64,000 bases of DNA from Asanoa hainanensis (GTDB lineage Bacteria > Actinomycetota > Actinomycetes > Mycobacteriales > Micromonosporaceae): positions 62,001-126,000 of the forward strand of contig NZ_FZPH01000018.1 in NCBI RefSeq assembly GCF_900188485.1, written 5' to 3'. This document shows, one piece after another, positions 44,329 to 53,612 of the stretch (the stretch's first letter is position 1; every line of letters starts with the position of its first letter). A program made the translations under genes and the position numbers. The notes under the pieces were generated by a model, which did no database searches, was not told where the DNA came from, and was given only the letters and a program-made list of their open reading frames with translations.

Positions 44329-44919
44329 TCAGCCGTCGAACTCTGACGCCAGCAACCCGAAGATCGCCTCGTCCAGGAATGAGCCGTCCACCCAGGCGTT
44401 CCCCCGCAGCGTGCCCTCGCGGCGGAAACCGACCCGCGAAGCCGCACTGATCATCGCGGCGTTGTCCGCCAGCGTCTCGAGGCCCAGCCGGTGCAGCCCC
44501 CGCGTCCGGAAGGCGTAGCGGCACAACACCCGGACCGTGTCGGTGCCCAGCCCGCTGCCCCGCATCGCCGGCCGCAACGAGATGCCGACGTGGGCCACCC
44601 GGTTGTGCGGGTCGATGCCCCACAGCAACCCCTCGCCGGCCAGAGCCTCGTCGGCCAGGCGCACCACGCTGAAGATGGCCGCGTCGTCGGTGGGCGGGCC
44701 GGGCGCGAACGGCGAGGCGGCGGCGGACCCGAGCGGGATCGGCCGCCAGGGTCGCCCGTCGGCGCGGGACCGCATGGCGACGTCGTCGTAGAGGTCGGCG
44801 TGCAGAACCGGCACGTCGTCCTCGTGCCGGGCCCGCAACAGCACCTTCTCGCCACGCAACATGCCGCGTTCGTACCGGACGAGGATGCCCGTGATCAAGC
44901 GAGAAACCGGATCCGACAT
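44329..44919 (-). CDS. GNAT-family N-acetyltransferase (RimJ-like)
   Basis: A protein of up to 196 residues of the RimI/RimJ class: LRGEKVLLRARHEDDVPVL, WGIDPHNRVAHVGISLRPAMRGSGLGTDTVRVLCRYAF (acetyl-CoA loop), LGLETLADNAAMISAASRVGF and REGTLRGNAWVDG. I give ATG 44919, but ATG 44862 (MLRGEKV) matches the usual family start. Divergent from the glutamate decarboxylase gene across 56 bases. Acceptor unknown. Confidence 0.83.
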   Translation of the reverse strand: MSDPVSRLITGILVRYERGMLRGEKVLLRARHEDDVPVLHADLYDDVAMRSRADGRPWRPIPLGSAAASPFAPGPPTDDAAIFSVVRLADEALAGEGLLWGIDPHNRVAHVGISLRPAMRGSGLGTDTVRVLCRYAFRTRGLHRLGLETLADNAAMISAASRVGFRREGTLRGNAWVDGSFLDEAIFGLLASEFDG

Positions 44920-44975
44920 CCTGCGCGAGTCCGGCGCAATAGCCTGAACGGGTCGGATCGCCCCAGGGAGGCCGG

Positions 44976-46367
44976 ATGCCGCTGCACGCCGGGAAGCAGC
45001 CGGAGCCCCGGCCGCGCCACCGCGCCGGCAACATCGTCGCCACGGCCGCGAACCCCGACTTCGGCCGGGAGCTGACGCTGCCGGTCGCGGCGCTCGGCCC
45101 CGATCCGGTGCCGGCCGCCGTCGCGTACCAGTTGATCCATGACGAGCTTCTGCTCGACGGCAACGCGGCGCTGAACCTGGCGACGTTCGTGACCACCTGG
45201 ATGGAGCCGCAGGCCGGCGTCCTGATGGCCGAGTGCGCCGACAAGAACATGATCGACAAGGACGAGTACCCACTGACCGCCGAGATCGAGCGGCGCTGCG
45301 TGGCGATCCTGGCCGACCTGTGGCACGCGCCCGACGCCATGGAAACCGTCGGCTGCTCGACCACCGGGTCGAGCGAGGCGGGCATGCTCGCCGGCCTCGC
45401 GCTCAAGCGCCGCTGGGCCAAGAGCTCGATGGGCGGGAAGCCCAACCTGGTGATGGGCGGCAACGTCCAGGTGTGCTGGGAGAAGTTCTGCAACTACTGG
45501 GAGGTCGAGCCGCGGCTGGTCCCGATGGCGGGGGACCGGTTCCACCTGTCGGCGCAGGAGGCGGTGGCCCGCTGCGACGAGAACACCATCGGCGTGGTCG
45601 CGGTGCTGGGCTCCACGTTCGACGGATCGTACGAGCCGGTCGCCGAGATCGCCAAAGCGCTCGACGACCTCCAGCAGAACCGCGGCTGGGACATCCCGAT
45701 CCACGTCGACGGCGCGTCCGGCGGCATGATCGCCCCGTTCCTCGATCCCGACCTGGTCTGGGACTTCCGCCTGCCGCGGGTCGCCTCGATCAACACCAGC
45801 GGCCACAAGTACGGCCTGGTCTACCCCGGCGTCGGCTGGGTGCTCTGGCGGGAGAAGCACCTGCTCCCGGAGGACCTGGTCTTCAACGTGAACTACCTCG
45901 GCGGCAGCATGCCGACCTTCGCGCTCAACTTCTCCCGGCCCGGCGCCGAGGTGATCGCGCAGTACTACATGTTCCTGCGGCTCGGCCGCGAAGGCTTCCG
46001 CGCGGTGCAGCAGGCGTCCCGGGACGTGGCCACCTACCTCTCCGGGAAGATCGCCGACACGGGGGAGTTCCAGCTGGTCAGCCGGGGCGACGAGCTGCCC
46101 GTGTTCGCGTTCACCACGGCGCCCGACGTCACCGCGTACAACGTCTTCGACGTCTCCCGGGCGCTGCGCGAACGCGGCTGGCTCGTGCCGGCGTACACGT
46201 TCCCGAAGAACCGCACCGACCTCGCGGTCCTGCGCATCGTCGTCCGCAACGGCTTCTCGCACGACATGGCCGACCTGCTGCTGGCCGACCTCGCAAGAGC
46301 GCTGCCGGAACTCCGGAAGCAGCCGAAGCCGGTCCACGGCACCGCCGACGAGTCGTTCCACCACTGA
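44976..46367 (+). CDS. gad: Glutamate decarboxylase (PLP-dependent)
   Basis: GadB-type enzyme converting glutamate and H+ to GABA and CO2. The 463-residue protein has the group II decarboxylase order: NLATFVTTWMEPQAG, MDE/CADKNMIDKDEYP, TTGSSEAGMLAGLALKRRW, HVDGASGGMIAPF, and PLP lysine K278 in SGHKYGLVYPG. It is full length and close to GadA/B of other bacteria. GGGAGG (44965-44970) precedes the ATG. It is followed after 11 bases by a class II amidotransferase gene. Confidence 0.95.
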   Translation: MPLHAGKQPEPRPRHRAGNIVATAANPDFGRELTLPVAALGPDPVPAAVAYQLIHDELLLDGNAALNLATFVTTWMEPQAGVLMAECADKNMIDKDEYPLTAEIERRCVAILADLWHAPDAMETVGCSTTGSSEAGMLAGLALKRRWAKSSMGGKPNLVMGGNVQVCWEKFCNYWEVEPRLVPMAGDRFHLSAQEAVARCDENTIGVVAVLGSTFDGSYEPVAEIAKALDDLQQNRGWDIPIHVDGASGGMIAPFLDPDLVWDFRLPRVASINTSGHKYGLVYPGVGWVLWREKHLLPEDLVFNVNYLGGSMPTFALNFSRPGAEVIAQYYMFLRLGREGFRAVQQASRDVATYLSGKIADTGEFQLVSRGDELPVFAFTTAPDVTAYNVFDVSRALRERGWLVPAYTFPKNRTDLAVLRIVVRNGFSHDMADLLLADLARALPELRKQPKPVHGTADESFHH

Positions 46368-46378
46368 AAGGAACACCT

Positions 46379-47215
46379 GTGTGCCGCTGGCTCGCCTTCT
46401 CCGGTACGCCGCTGCTGCTCGACGCGCTGCTCTACCGGCCCAAGCACTCGCTGATCGACCAGAGCCAGCACGCCGAGCTCGGCGCCGAGACCACCAACGG
46501 GGACGGCTTCGGCATCGGCTGGTATCCGACCGACCCGGTGGCCAAGCAGACCCCCGGCACGTTCCACGGCGTCGGGCCGGCCTGGAGCAACCGCAACCTG
46601 CGTGACCTCGCCGAACACCTCCGGTCACCGCTGTTCTTCGCGCACGTGCGCGCCTCGTCCGGCTCGCCGGTGCAGGAGACCAACTGCCACCCGTTCCGGC
46701 ACGAGCGCTGGCTCTGGATGCACAACGGCTCCATCCGCGACTTCGCCCGGCTCAAGCGCGACCTGCTGCTGGAGGTGGATCCCGAGCTCTTTCCGTTGAT
46801 CGAGGGCAGCACGGACTCGGAGGCGATGTTCTACCTGGCCCTGACGTACGGTCTCCAGGACGATCCGGTCGCGGCGGTCGAGCGGATGGTCGGGTTCGTC
46901 GAGTCGACCGCCGCCCGGCACGGCATCACCGACCCCGTGCAGATGACCGTGGCCACGACCGAGGGCGAGCGGATCTGGGCCTTCCGCTACTCGACCGCGC
47001 ACCAGTCGCGCACGCTGTTCTATTCGCAGACCGTCGATGCCCTGCGCGCGGTGCATCCCGACGTCGAAGAGCTGCGGCTCCTCTCGGACGACGACCGCCT
47101 GGTGGTTTCGGAGCCGCTGGGCGTAATGCCGGATGCGTTCAAAGAGGTGCCCGAGTCGACCTACAGCATCATCTACGACGGTCAGGATCAGATGTCGGCT
47201 TTCAATCCCCGCTGA
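46379..47215 (+). CDS. Class II glutamine amidotransferase (YafJ/EgtC-like)
   Basis: A 278-residue N-terminal-nucleophile amidotransferase. The chain starts M-CRWLAFSG, so Cys2 becomes the nucleophile. Other features: NGDGFGIGWY, FFAHVRASSGSPVQETNCHPF and HNGSI. The family releases ammonia from Gln or acts on gamma-glutamyl bonds (EgtC). GTG 46379 follows AAAGGA and lies 11 bases after glutamate decarboxylase, so the pair probably shares a glutamine/glutamate/GABA task. The true substrate is unknown. Confidence 0.88.
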   Translation: MCRWLAFSGTPLLLDALLYRPKHSLIDQSQHAELGAETTNGDGFGIGWYPTDPVAKQTPGTFHGVGPAWSNRNLRDLAEHLRSPLFFAHVRASSGSPVQETNCHPFRHERWLWMHNGSIRDFARLKRDLLLEVDPELFPLIEGSTDSEAMFYLALTYGLQDDPVAAVERMVGFVESTAARHGITDPVQMTVATTEGERIWAFRYSTAHQSRTLFYSQTVDALRAVHPDVEELRLLSDDDRLVVSEPLGVMPDAFKEVPESTYSIIYDGQDQMSAFNPR

Positions 47216-47256
47216 GCGGGCTTCGCGTACGCGAGAAATGGTCGGCGGATCCGTCA

Positions 47257-47262
47257 TACGCT
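47257..47262 (+). promoter_or_regulatory. -10-like TACGCT before the DUF2784 gene
   Basis: TACGCT ends seven bases before GTG 47270, supporting a leaderless mRNA. Confidence 0.45.
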
Positions 47263-47269
47263 CGCGATC

Positions 47270-47665
47270 GTGGGGTGGAAAGAGCTCGCCTTCGTCTTCC
47301 TGGCTCTGCACTTCGCCTTCATGGCCTACGTGCTGCTCGGCGGCTTCCTCGCGTGGAAGTGGCCGAAGGCGATCTGGTTCCACCTGCCCGCGATCGGCTG
47401 GGGCATCGCGCTGATCGGCTTCGGGCTCAACTGCCCGCTGACGTACGCGCAGAACTGGGCACTCGGGCACGCCGGCGAGCCGCCGCTGACCAGGGGGTTC
47501 GTCGACACATACATCGAGGGAATCCTCTATCCCGAGCGGTACGTGCACGTCGCCCAAGCGATCTTGGCACTGATCGTGCTGGTCTCGTACGTCGGATTCT
47601 TCGTGCTGCGGCGCCGCCGGAAGTCCCGCGCGGCCGCCGTCGAGATGCGCAGCGAACGCGTTTAG
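47270..47665 (+). CDS. DUF2784 membrane protein
   Basis: A 131-residue membrane protein with about three helices: LAFVFLALHFAFMAYVLLGGFLAW, FHLPAIGWGIALIGFGLNCPLTY and VHVAQAILALIVLVSYVGFFVL. The CPLTYAQNWA and FVDTYIEGILYP blocks are typical of DUF2784. Function unknown. Its stop overlaps the end of the convergent gene at 47662 by four bases. Confidence 0.85.
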   Translation: MGWKELAFVFLALHFAFMAYVLLGGFLAWKWPKAIWFHLPAIGWGIALIGFGLNCPLTYAQNWALGHAGEPPLTRGFVDTYIEGILYPERYVHVAQAILALIVLVSYVGFFVLRRRRKSRAAAVEMRSERV

Positions 47666-49218
47666 GGCAGGTCCGCCACGGCCGCCGCGAACGTCGTGCC
47701 GGTGGCGATCGCCGCGTTGACCAGGCTGGCCAGTTGGCCCGTCGTCGCGCCGTGCTCCAGGTCGGTGGTCACCTCGCCGGCCAGCAGCAGGAGGCCCTCG
47801 CCGCCGTCGTGCACGTACACCTTGGGCATCAGCTTGTCGTGGTTCCAGGCGTTGCAGAACTCGTACGCCTCGACCAGCCGGGTGGCCGGCAGCCGGCGCT
47901 CGGCCACCACCCGCACCTGGAGGATCTCCCGCCGCTCGCCCAACCGCTCGAACTGGATGTACGCGCCCGGCCAGCGCCCGCCGACCAGTCCGTCCTCGTC
48001 GACCGAGTAGTGGTCGCCCCGCGCGTCGAGCACCTCGATGATCGCCTCGAGGGTCAGCGGGCCCAGCGGCGTGTCATCGAGCTCGTCGAGCCGGATCGGG
48101 CCGCCGGCGACCACGGGCAGCTCGGCCAGCCAGTCGCCGACCAGCCGCGACTGGTGGTCGGTGCCGTTGCGGGCGTCGAACCGGGTCGCCAGCGTCGCCG
48201 CCACCGCCGCGAGCACCGTGCCGAGCTCGCGCACCGTCAGGTCGGCGGCCGGCCGCTCGCCGTGCGCGGGCCGGTGCACCCGCCGGTCGCCCAGTCCCTC
48301 CGCGGTGGCCCGGCGGCAGACCAGCGTGCCGGCCGCCGCGAAGCGCATCGCGGACAGCTCGTCGTACGGGTCGTCCAGGTCACCCAGGTGGGTGGCGAGC
48401 AGGTCGACGCCGCGGCCGGCCAGCCCGGCCAGCGCGCAGAACCGCAGGTGGTCGGCGAGCAGCGGGAACGACGACCGGTCGAGCCGGTGCCCCCGGTAGG
48501 AGCGCAGGTGGGCCGTCACCGCCTCGTCGACCCGGCCCAGGTGCAGGTAGGGGATCATCACCGCGGCCAGCGCCCGTTCGGGCTGCTCCGGGCAGGAGGC
48601 GCCGGCCCGCAGCACCGGCTCGGCCGCGTCGACCGCTGCCTGCCAGTCACCCCAGGCGGAGTGCAGGAACGCCTGGTCGGCGGGGTAGCAGGACGGGCAG
48701 AAGCCCGCGTCGCCCGGCTGGCCGTCGGAGAACCACTCGCTGTCGCCGGCCTCCGGCAGCTCGGCCGTGCAGCGCGCCAGCCACGCCCGGGCGGCGGGCA
48801 GGTCGCCCAGGTGGTCCGCGATCTCCGCCCGCATCCGGTGGATCGCGAACAGCGGGCGCTGGTCCTCGCGGAACCGGCGTTCCAGGTCGTCGAGCAGCGC
48901 CTCGGCCTCGGCCCGCCCGACGCCGGGCGACGCGCGGAACGTGCCGACCGCCCAGAGGTGGTAGTAGCGCAGAAGGGCCAGCTCGGTGTCCGAGAACAGC
49001 AACGGCTCGCGGTCGGCGGCGGCCCGGCACCAGGCGAACAGCCCGAGCACCCGGGCGGGCTCGGCGGCGTCGAGGCAGGCGTCGACCAGGTCGAGCCGCG
49101 CCTCGAAGCCCAGCCGGACGTCGCCGGCCCGGTCGGCGGCGGCCACCACGGCGTCGAGCTCGGCCACCTTGGCGGGGCCGGGTGGCAGGTCGCGGGCGTC
49201 GGAGAGGGCGTCGCTCAC
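47662..49218 (-). CDS. Helical-repeat protein with C-terminal YbjN domain
   Basis: A 518-residue protein. The N-terminal two thirds are helical (LDLVDACLDAAEPARVLGLF, AWLARCTAELPEAGDSEWFS), tetratricopeptide-like, with a CPSCYPADQAF segment. The C-terminal 130 residues are a YbjN domain (LEAIIEVLDARGDHYSVDEDG, EAYEFCNAWNHDKLMPKVYV, GEVTTDLEHGATTGQL). GTG 49218 overlaps the stop of the preceding YbjN gene (GTGA). YbjN proteins have a chaperone-like fold; function here unknown. Confidence 0.8.
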   Translation of the reverse strand: MSDALSDARDLPPGPAKVAELDAVVAAADRAGDVRLGFEARLDLVDACLDAAEPARVLGLFAWCRAAADREPLLFSDTELALLRYYHLWAVGTFRASPGVGRAEAEALLDDLERRFREDQRPLFAIHRMRAEIADHLGDLPAARAWLARCTAELPEAGDSEWFSDGQPGDAGFCPSCYPADQAFLHSAWGDWQAAVDAAEPVLRAGASCPEQPERALAAVMIPYLHLGRVDEAVTAHLRSYRGHRLDRSSFPLLADHLRFCALAGLAGRGVDLLATHLGDLDDPYDELSAMRFAAAGTLVCRRATAEGLGDRRVHRPAHGERPAADLTVRELGTVLAAVAATLATRFDARNGTDHQSRLVGDWLAELPVVAGGPIRLDELDDTPLGPLTLEAIIEVLDARGDHYSVDEDGLVGGRWPGAYIQFERLGERREILQVRVVAERRLPATRLVEAYEFCNAWNHDKLMPKVYVHDGGEGLLLLAGEVTTDLEHGATTGQLASLVNAAIATGTTFAAAVADLP

Positions 49219-49643
49219 CAGGTCAGCCCTTCGAGCGAGTCGGCGAGCTGGCACCCGCTGCTGATCCCGCAGGCCAGGAGCTGGTCGAGCTGGTAGCTGG
49301 TGACGCCGTGCTCGAGGTCGGCCACCACCTCGCCCAGGACGCGTACGGTGCCGTCGTCGTTGACGTGCACGAACGCCTTCGGCCACAGCTTGTCCTGGTT
49401 CCAGCCGTTGCAGAAGTCGTAGAGCGGCAGCACGTCGTCGATGCCGAAGACCCGGCTGGCCAGCGTGCGGATCTGGAGGATCTCGCCGGAGCGGCCGAGG
49501 CGGAAGAAATAGATCAGGTTGTCGTCCCAGCGGCCCACGAGGTCGCCGTCGGCATCCTGGGTGAACGCGTAACCGTGCCCGTCGAGGATGCCCGCGATCA
49601 GCTCGTTGGACAGCGGCAGCAACGTTCCGCCCGGCGACTCCAC
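49215..49643 (-). CDS. YbjN-domain protein
   Basis: A 142-residue single-domain YbjN protein: ELIAGILDGHGYAFTQDADGD, EILQIRTLASRVF, LPLYDFCNGWNQDKLWPKAFV and GEVVADLEHGVTSYQLDQLL. It matches the YbjN domain of the next gene, so the pair arose by duplication. TACTAT (49656-49651, minus) lies seven bases before GTG 49643. Divergent from ftsK across 129 bases. Function unknown. Confidence 0.82.
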   Translation of the reverse strand: MESPGGTLLPLSNELIAGILDGHGYAFTQDADGDLVGRWDDNLIYFFRLGRSGEILQIRTLASRVFGIDDVLPLYDFCNGWNQDKLWPKAFVHVNDDGTVRVLGEVVADLEHGVTSYQLDQLLACGISSGCQLADSLEGLTW

Positions 49644-49760
49644 GCAGGCGATAGTAGGCGGGTTGGGCGACCGGCAACCAGTGCCTCGTTCCGGGCGCCG
49701 GACGCGAAAGCCGAGGGATTGTCGCGGCGTGGCGCGCGTGGCGCGTGACGTGCGGCCCCT

Positions 49761-49766
49761 TACCGT
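49761..49766 (+). promoter_or_regulatory. -10-like TACCGT before ftsK
   Basis: TACCGT ends six bases before ATG 49773. Confidence 0.45.
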
Positions 49767-49772
49767 GAGACC

Positions 49773-52268
49773 ATGCCGGGCCGCGCGACGCAGACCAACC
49801 GGCGTCGCACCGCGACGTCGACTCGGGCCAGCACGACCACCCGCGGCCGCACCACCAACACCACGGCCACCCGGGCGCGTCCCACCTATCGGCGTGGGCG
49901 CCAGCCCAGCGGCGTGGGTGTGCTGGTCGGCCGGGCCGGCGGCGCGCTCTGGATGGGGCTGGCGCACGGCGTCGGCTGGATGGTTCGCGGTCTCGGCCGG
50001 CAGGCCGCCACGGCCCGTGAGCTCGACCCTGAGCACCGCCGCGACGGAGCCGGCCTGCTGCTGCTCGGCCTCGCGATCCTGACCAGCGTCGCGGTGTGGT
50101 TCTCCTCCGCCGGCCCCGTCGGCCAGCGGATCGAAGACGGCATGCGGCTGTTCATCGGCGCGATCGCCGTCGCGTTGCCGGTGCTGCTGCTGTTCTGGGC
50201 GGTCCGGCTGATGCGGCCGCTGGTCGAGCCCGAGCACCGCGGCCGGGGCCTGGTCGGCTGGGGCTCGGTGCTGATCGCCGCGGCGGCCATCCTGCACATC
50301 AGCCAGTCGCCCATCGACACCGCGCAGCGCGACCACGCCGGCGGCCTGATCGGTGCCGCCGTCGGCTCCGCGCTCGAGCGCGCGTTCACCCAGTGGGTGG
50401 CCGTGCCCCTCCTGGTCCTCCTGCTGTTCTTCGGCGTGCTGGTGGTCACCGCGACCCCGATCAGCAAGGTGCCGGAGCGGCTCGGCCTGCTGGTCGCGGT
50501 GTTGCTCGGCCGCCCGCTGCCGGCGGAGCAGCTGCCCGCGGAGCCGTTCGACGACGATGACGAGGAAGACGAGCTGCCGGTCGCCCGGCGCAAGCCCGCC
50601 CGCCGCCGGCAGAGCACCAAGGTGCTGGGCCTCGGCGACGACGACGAGCCGTTCGGCGACGACGACGAGGTCGTGCACGACACCGTCGCGCTGCCCCGCA
50701 CCAAGTCGAGCAAGCCGAAAGTGCGCACGAAGGCCCCGGAGCCGCCCGCGCACTCACCGCTGCCCACCCGGGCCGAGCAGCTCGCGATCGACGCGGTCGA
50801 GGGCGCCTACCTGCTGCCGCCGTCGAACCTGCTGCGCGGCGGCAGTGCGCCGAAGACCCGCAGCAAGGCCAACGACGAGGTGATCGCGGCGCTGACCGGC
50901 GTCTTCGAGCAGTTCGACGTCGACGCGGCGGTGACCGGCTACACCCGTGGGCCGACGGTCACCCGCTACGAGGTGGAGCTCGGCCACGGCGTCAAGGTCG
51001 AGCGGATCACCCAGCTCTCGCGCAACATCGCGTACGCGGTGAAGTCGCCTGACGTGCGGATCCTGAGCCCGATCCCGGGCAAGAGCGCGGTCGGCGTGGA
51101 GATCCCCAACTCCGACCGGGAAGACGTCGCGCTCGGCGACGTGCTGCGCTCGCACGCGGCGACCTCCGACAACCACCCGATGCTGGTCGCGCTGGGCAAG
51201 GACATCGAGGGCGGCTACGTGGTGGCCAACCTCGCCAAGATGCCGCACATCCTGATCGCCGGCGCGACCGGGGCGGGCAAGTCGTCCTGCCTCAACTCGC
51301 TGCTGGTCTCGATCCTCAGCCGGGCCACCCCCGACGAGGTGCGGCTCGTGCTGATCGACCCGAAGCGCGTCGAGATGACGTCGTACGAAGGCATCCCGCA
51401 CCTGGTCACGCCGATCATCACCAATCCCAAGAAGGCGGCGGACTCCCTCGACTGGGTCGTGCGCGAGATGGACATGCGCTACGACGACCTGGCCGCCGCC
51501 GGGGTACGCCACATCGACGACTACAACCGCAAGGTGCGGGCCGGGCAGATCAAGCCGCCGCCGGGCAGCGAGCGGGAGATCCGGCCTTATCCCTACCTGC
51601 TGGTCGTCGTCGACGAGCTCGCCGACCTGATGATGGTCGCGCCGCGCGACGTCGAGGACTCGGTCGTCCGGATCACCCAGCTCGCCCGGGCCGCCGGCAT
51701 CCACCTCGTGCTGGCCACCCAGCGCCCGTCCGTCGACGTGGTCACCGGCCTGATCAAGGCCAACGTGCCGTCGCGGCTGGCGTTCGCCACGTCGTCGCTG
51801 GCCGACTCACGGGTCATCCTCGACCAGCCCGGCGCCGAGAAGCTGATCGGCCGGGGTGACGGGCTGTTCCTGCCGATGGGCGCGTCGAAGCCCGTGCGGA
51901 TCCAGGGCGCCTGGGTCAACGAGTCCGAGATCACCGACGTCGTCAACTTCTGCAAGAAGCAGCGTGAGCCCGAGTTCCGGCCCGACGTGCTGACCAAGGT
52001 CGAAGACCCGAAGAAGAAGATCGACGAGGACATCGGCGACGACCTCGACCTGCTGGTCCAGGCGATCGAGCTGGTGGTCACCTCGCAGTTCGGCTCGACC
52101 TCGATGCTGCAGCGCAAGCTCCGGGTCGGCTTCGCCAAGGCCGGCCGGCTGATGGACCTGATGGAGACGCGCGGCATCGTCGGGCCGTCCGAGGGCTCGA
52201 AGGCGCGTGACGTGCTGGTCAAGCCTGACGAGCTGGAGGAGGCGCTGGCCGGTCTCCGCGTCGAGTGA
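49773..52268 (+). CDS. ftsK: DNA translocase FtsK/SpoIIIE
   Basis: A septal DNA pump that clears chromosome termini at division or sporulation septation. The 831-residue protein has a Thr/Arg-rich N-terminus, about four membrane helices (LLLLGLAILTSVAVWF first), an acidic linker (DDDDEEDE), then the motor: alpha/beta domains with Walker A GATGAGKSS (497-505), Walker B LLVVVDELADLMM (about 610), LATQRPSVDVVTG, and a C-terminal gamma domain (VTSQFGSTSMLQRKLRVGFAKAGRLMDLME) that reads polar DNA signals. Complete. Confidence 0.96.
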   Translation: MPGRATQTNRRRTATSTRASTTTRGRTTNTTATRARPTYRRGRQPSGVGVLVGRAGGALWMGLAHGVGWMVRGLGRQAATARELDPEHRRDGAGLLLLGLAILTSVAVWFSSAGPVGQRIEDGMRLFIGAIAVALPVLLLFWAVRLMRPLVEPEHRGRGLVGWGSVLIAAAAILHISQSPIDTAQRDHAGGLIGAAVGSALERAFTQWVAVPLLVLLLFFGVLVVTATPISKVPERLGLLVAVLLGRPLPAEQLPAEPFDDDDEEDELPVARRKPARRRQSTKVLGLGDDDEPFGDDDEVVHDTVALPRTKSSKPKVRTKAPEPPAHSPLPTRAEQLAIDAVEGAYLLPPSNLLRGGSAPKTRSKANDEVIAALTGVFEQFDVDAAVTGYTRGPTVTRYEVELGHGVKVERITQLSRNIAYAVKSPDVRILSPIPGKSAVGVEIPNSDREDVALGDVLRSHAATSDNHPMLVALGKDIEGGYVVANLAKMPHILIAGATGAGKSSCLNSLLVSILSRATPDEVRLVLIDPKRVEMTSYEGIPHLVTPIITNPKKAADSLDWVVREMDMRYDDLAAAGVRHIDDYNRKVRAGQIKPPPGSEREIRPYPYLLVVVDELADLMMVAPRDVEDSVVRITQLARAAGIHLVLATQRPSVDVVTGLIKANVPSRLAFATSSLADSRVILDQPGAEKLIGRGDGLFLPMGASKPVRIQGAWVNESEITDVVNFCKKQREPEFRPDVLTKVEDPKKKIDEDIGDDLDLLVQAIELVVTSQFGSTSMLQRKLRVGFAKAGRLMDLMETRGIVGPSEGSKARDVLVKPDELEEALAGLRVE

Positions 52269-52494
52269 GCCGGGCGACCAGGCTGACCGCCGACACGATG
52301 GTCCAGGTGCCCTCCAGGAGGAGGAAGCCCCAGGACTGTTGGCCAGCGGCGATCACCGCGAGGATGCCGGCGCCGACGATGTTCAGCACGAGGTACGGCA
52401 CGGAGTGGGCGTCCAGCTTGTTGAGCTGGGATGCGGCGAAGCCGGCGAGGATGAGCAGCGAGCCGAGGATCTCGACCAGGTCCAAAATATGCAT
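52219..52494 (-). CDS. Small membrane protein, CBU_0592-like
   Basis: A 91-residue protein with three hydrophobic segments (LVEILGSLLILAGFAASQL, VPYLVLNIVGAGILAVIAA, WGFLLLEGTWTIVSAVSLV), as in the CBU_0592 small membrane family. ATG 52494 is chosen because upstream residues are not conserved-looking. Its 3' end overlaps the ftsK 3' end by 50 bases on the other strand. Function unknown. Confidence 0.75.
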   Translation of the reverse strand: MHILDLVEILGSLLILAGFAASQLNKLDAHSVPYLVLNIVGAGILAVIAAGQQSWGFLLLEGTWTIVSAVSLVARLTRRGDRPAPPPARQA

Positions 52495-52671
52495 GATGTG
52501 GTGCGCTGCCGTCTTTGCTCGACCGGGTACGGAGCGCCACTCGTCCGGGGTCGGCGCGGGGTGGCGCCGCCAATCCCAGACCCTAGCGGGGTTTGTCCAC
52601 CCCGGTCGGTGGGATTGGTCACCGCGTGGTTGTTTGACCTCAACCAAGGTTCAACATCGAGGATTGATCCT

Positions 52672-53580
52672 GTGCCATTGCTGTTGACCGATGCCGACGT
52701 CGCCGCCCGGCTGGACGCGGCCGCCGCAGTCGCCGCGATGCGCGACGCGCTGGTCGCCGCGCACGAGGGCCGGCTCATCGCGCCGCCCCGGGCCAGCGCC
52801 GTCCTCGAGGGCGGCCGCCTGGTGATGACCGCCGGCCACCTCGCCGACGAGTGGTACGGGTTCCGGTCCTACGACACCTTCGGGCACGCCGACGGCGAGC
52901 AGCTCGTGGTGCTGCACGACGCCCGCGACGGGCGGATCCGGGCCATCGCGGTCGGCGAGGAGATCGGGTCCCGGCGCACGGGCGCCCTCGGCGGCGCGGC
53001 CGTCGACCTGCTGGCCCGGCCCGACGCCACCACGATCGGGGTGATCGGCTCCGGGCGGCAGGCGTGGACCCAGCTCTGGGCCGCCGCGGCGGTGCGGCCG
53101 GTGCGCGGGGTGCGGGTGTTCAGCCGTTCGGCTGCCCGCCGATCGGCGTTCGCCACGCGGGTGTCCGCCGAGCTGGGAATTCCCGCGACTGCTGTCGACT
53201 CGGCCGCCGAGGCGGTGCGCGGGCAGGACGTGGTGATCGTGGCCACGACCAGCGAGCGGCCGGTGCTGGCGGCGGCCGATCTGGCGCCCGGCGCGCACGT
53301 CAACCTGGTCGGGTTCAAGCAGCGTGGGCGGGCGGAGTTCGGCCTCGACCTGCTCGATCGGGCCGCTTTGATCGCCACCGACTCACCGGCGCAGGCCGGC
53401 GCGTACGAGCCGCCGCTGATCTGCCCGACCCGGGACCTGCGCTCGCTGGGCGCGGTCGCGGCCGGTGTGGCTCCCGGGCGGGGCTCGGTCGAGGAGCTCA
53501 CCGTGTTCCTGTCCGTGGGACTGGCGGGCACCGAGGTGTTTCTGCTCGACCGGGTCGCCGCGCTGCAGAACGTCGCCTGA
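52672..53580 (+). CDS. Ornithine cyclodeaminase / mu-crystallin family protein
   Basis: A 302-residue NAD(P)-dependent enzyme: LLLTDADVAARLDAAAAVAAMRDAL, GGRLVMTAG, GFRSYDTFGH, Rossmann segment TIGVIGSGRQAWTQL, and ERPVLAAADLAPGAHVNLVGF. The family includes ornithine cyclodeaminase, alanine dehydrogenase and imine reductases. Without a linked pathway the substrate stays open. GTG 52672 is preceded by GAGGAT six bases upstream. Confidence 0.88.
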   Translation: MPLLLTDADVAARLDAAAAVAAMRDALVAAHEGRLIAPPRASAVLEGGRLVMTAGHLADEWYGFRSYDTFGHADGEQLVVLHDARDGRIRAIAVGEEIGSRRTGALGGAAVDLLARPDATTIGVIGSGRQAWTQLWAAAAVRPVRGVRVFSRSAARRSAFATRVSAELGIPATAVDSAAEAVRGQDVVIVATTSERPVLAAADLAPGAHVNLVGFKQRGRAEFGLDLLDRAALIATDSPAQAGAYEPPLICPTRDLRSLGAVAAGVAPGRGSVEELTVFLSVGLAGTEVFLLDRVAALQNVA

Positions 53581-53600
53581 GGCCCGCGAAAACGGCCCGG

Positions 53601-53606
53601 TACCCT
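53601..53606 (+). promoter_or_regulatory. -10-like TACCCT before rimO
   Basis: TACCCT ends six bases before GTG 53613. Confidence 0.45.
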
Positions 53607-53612
53607 CGTTAG

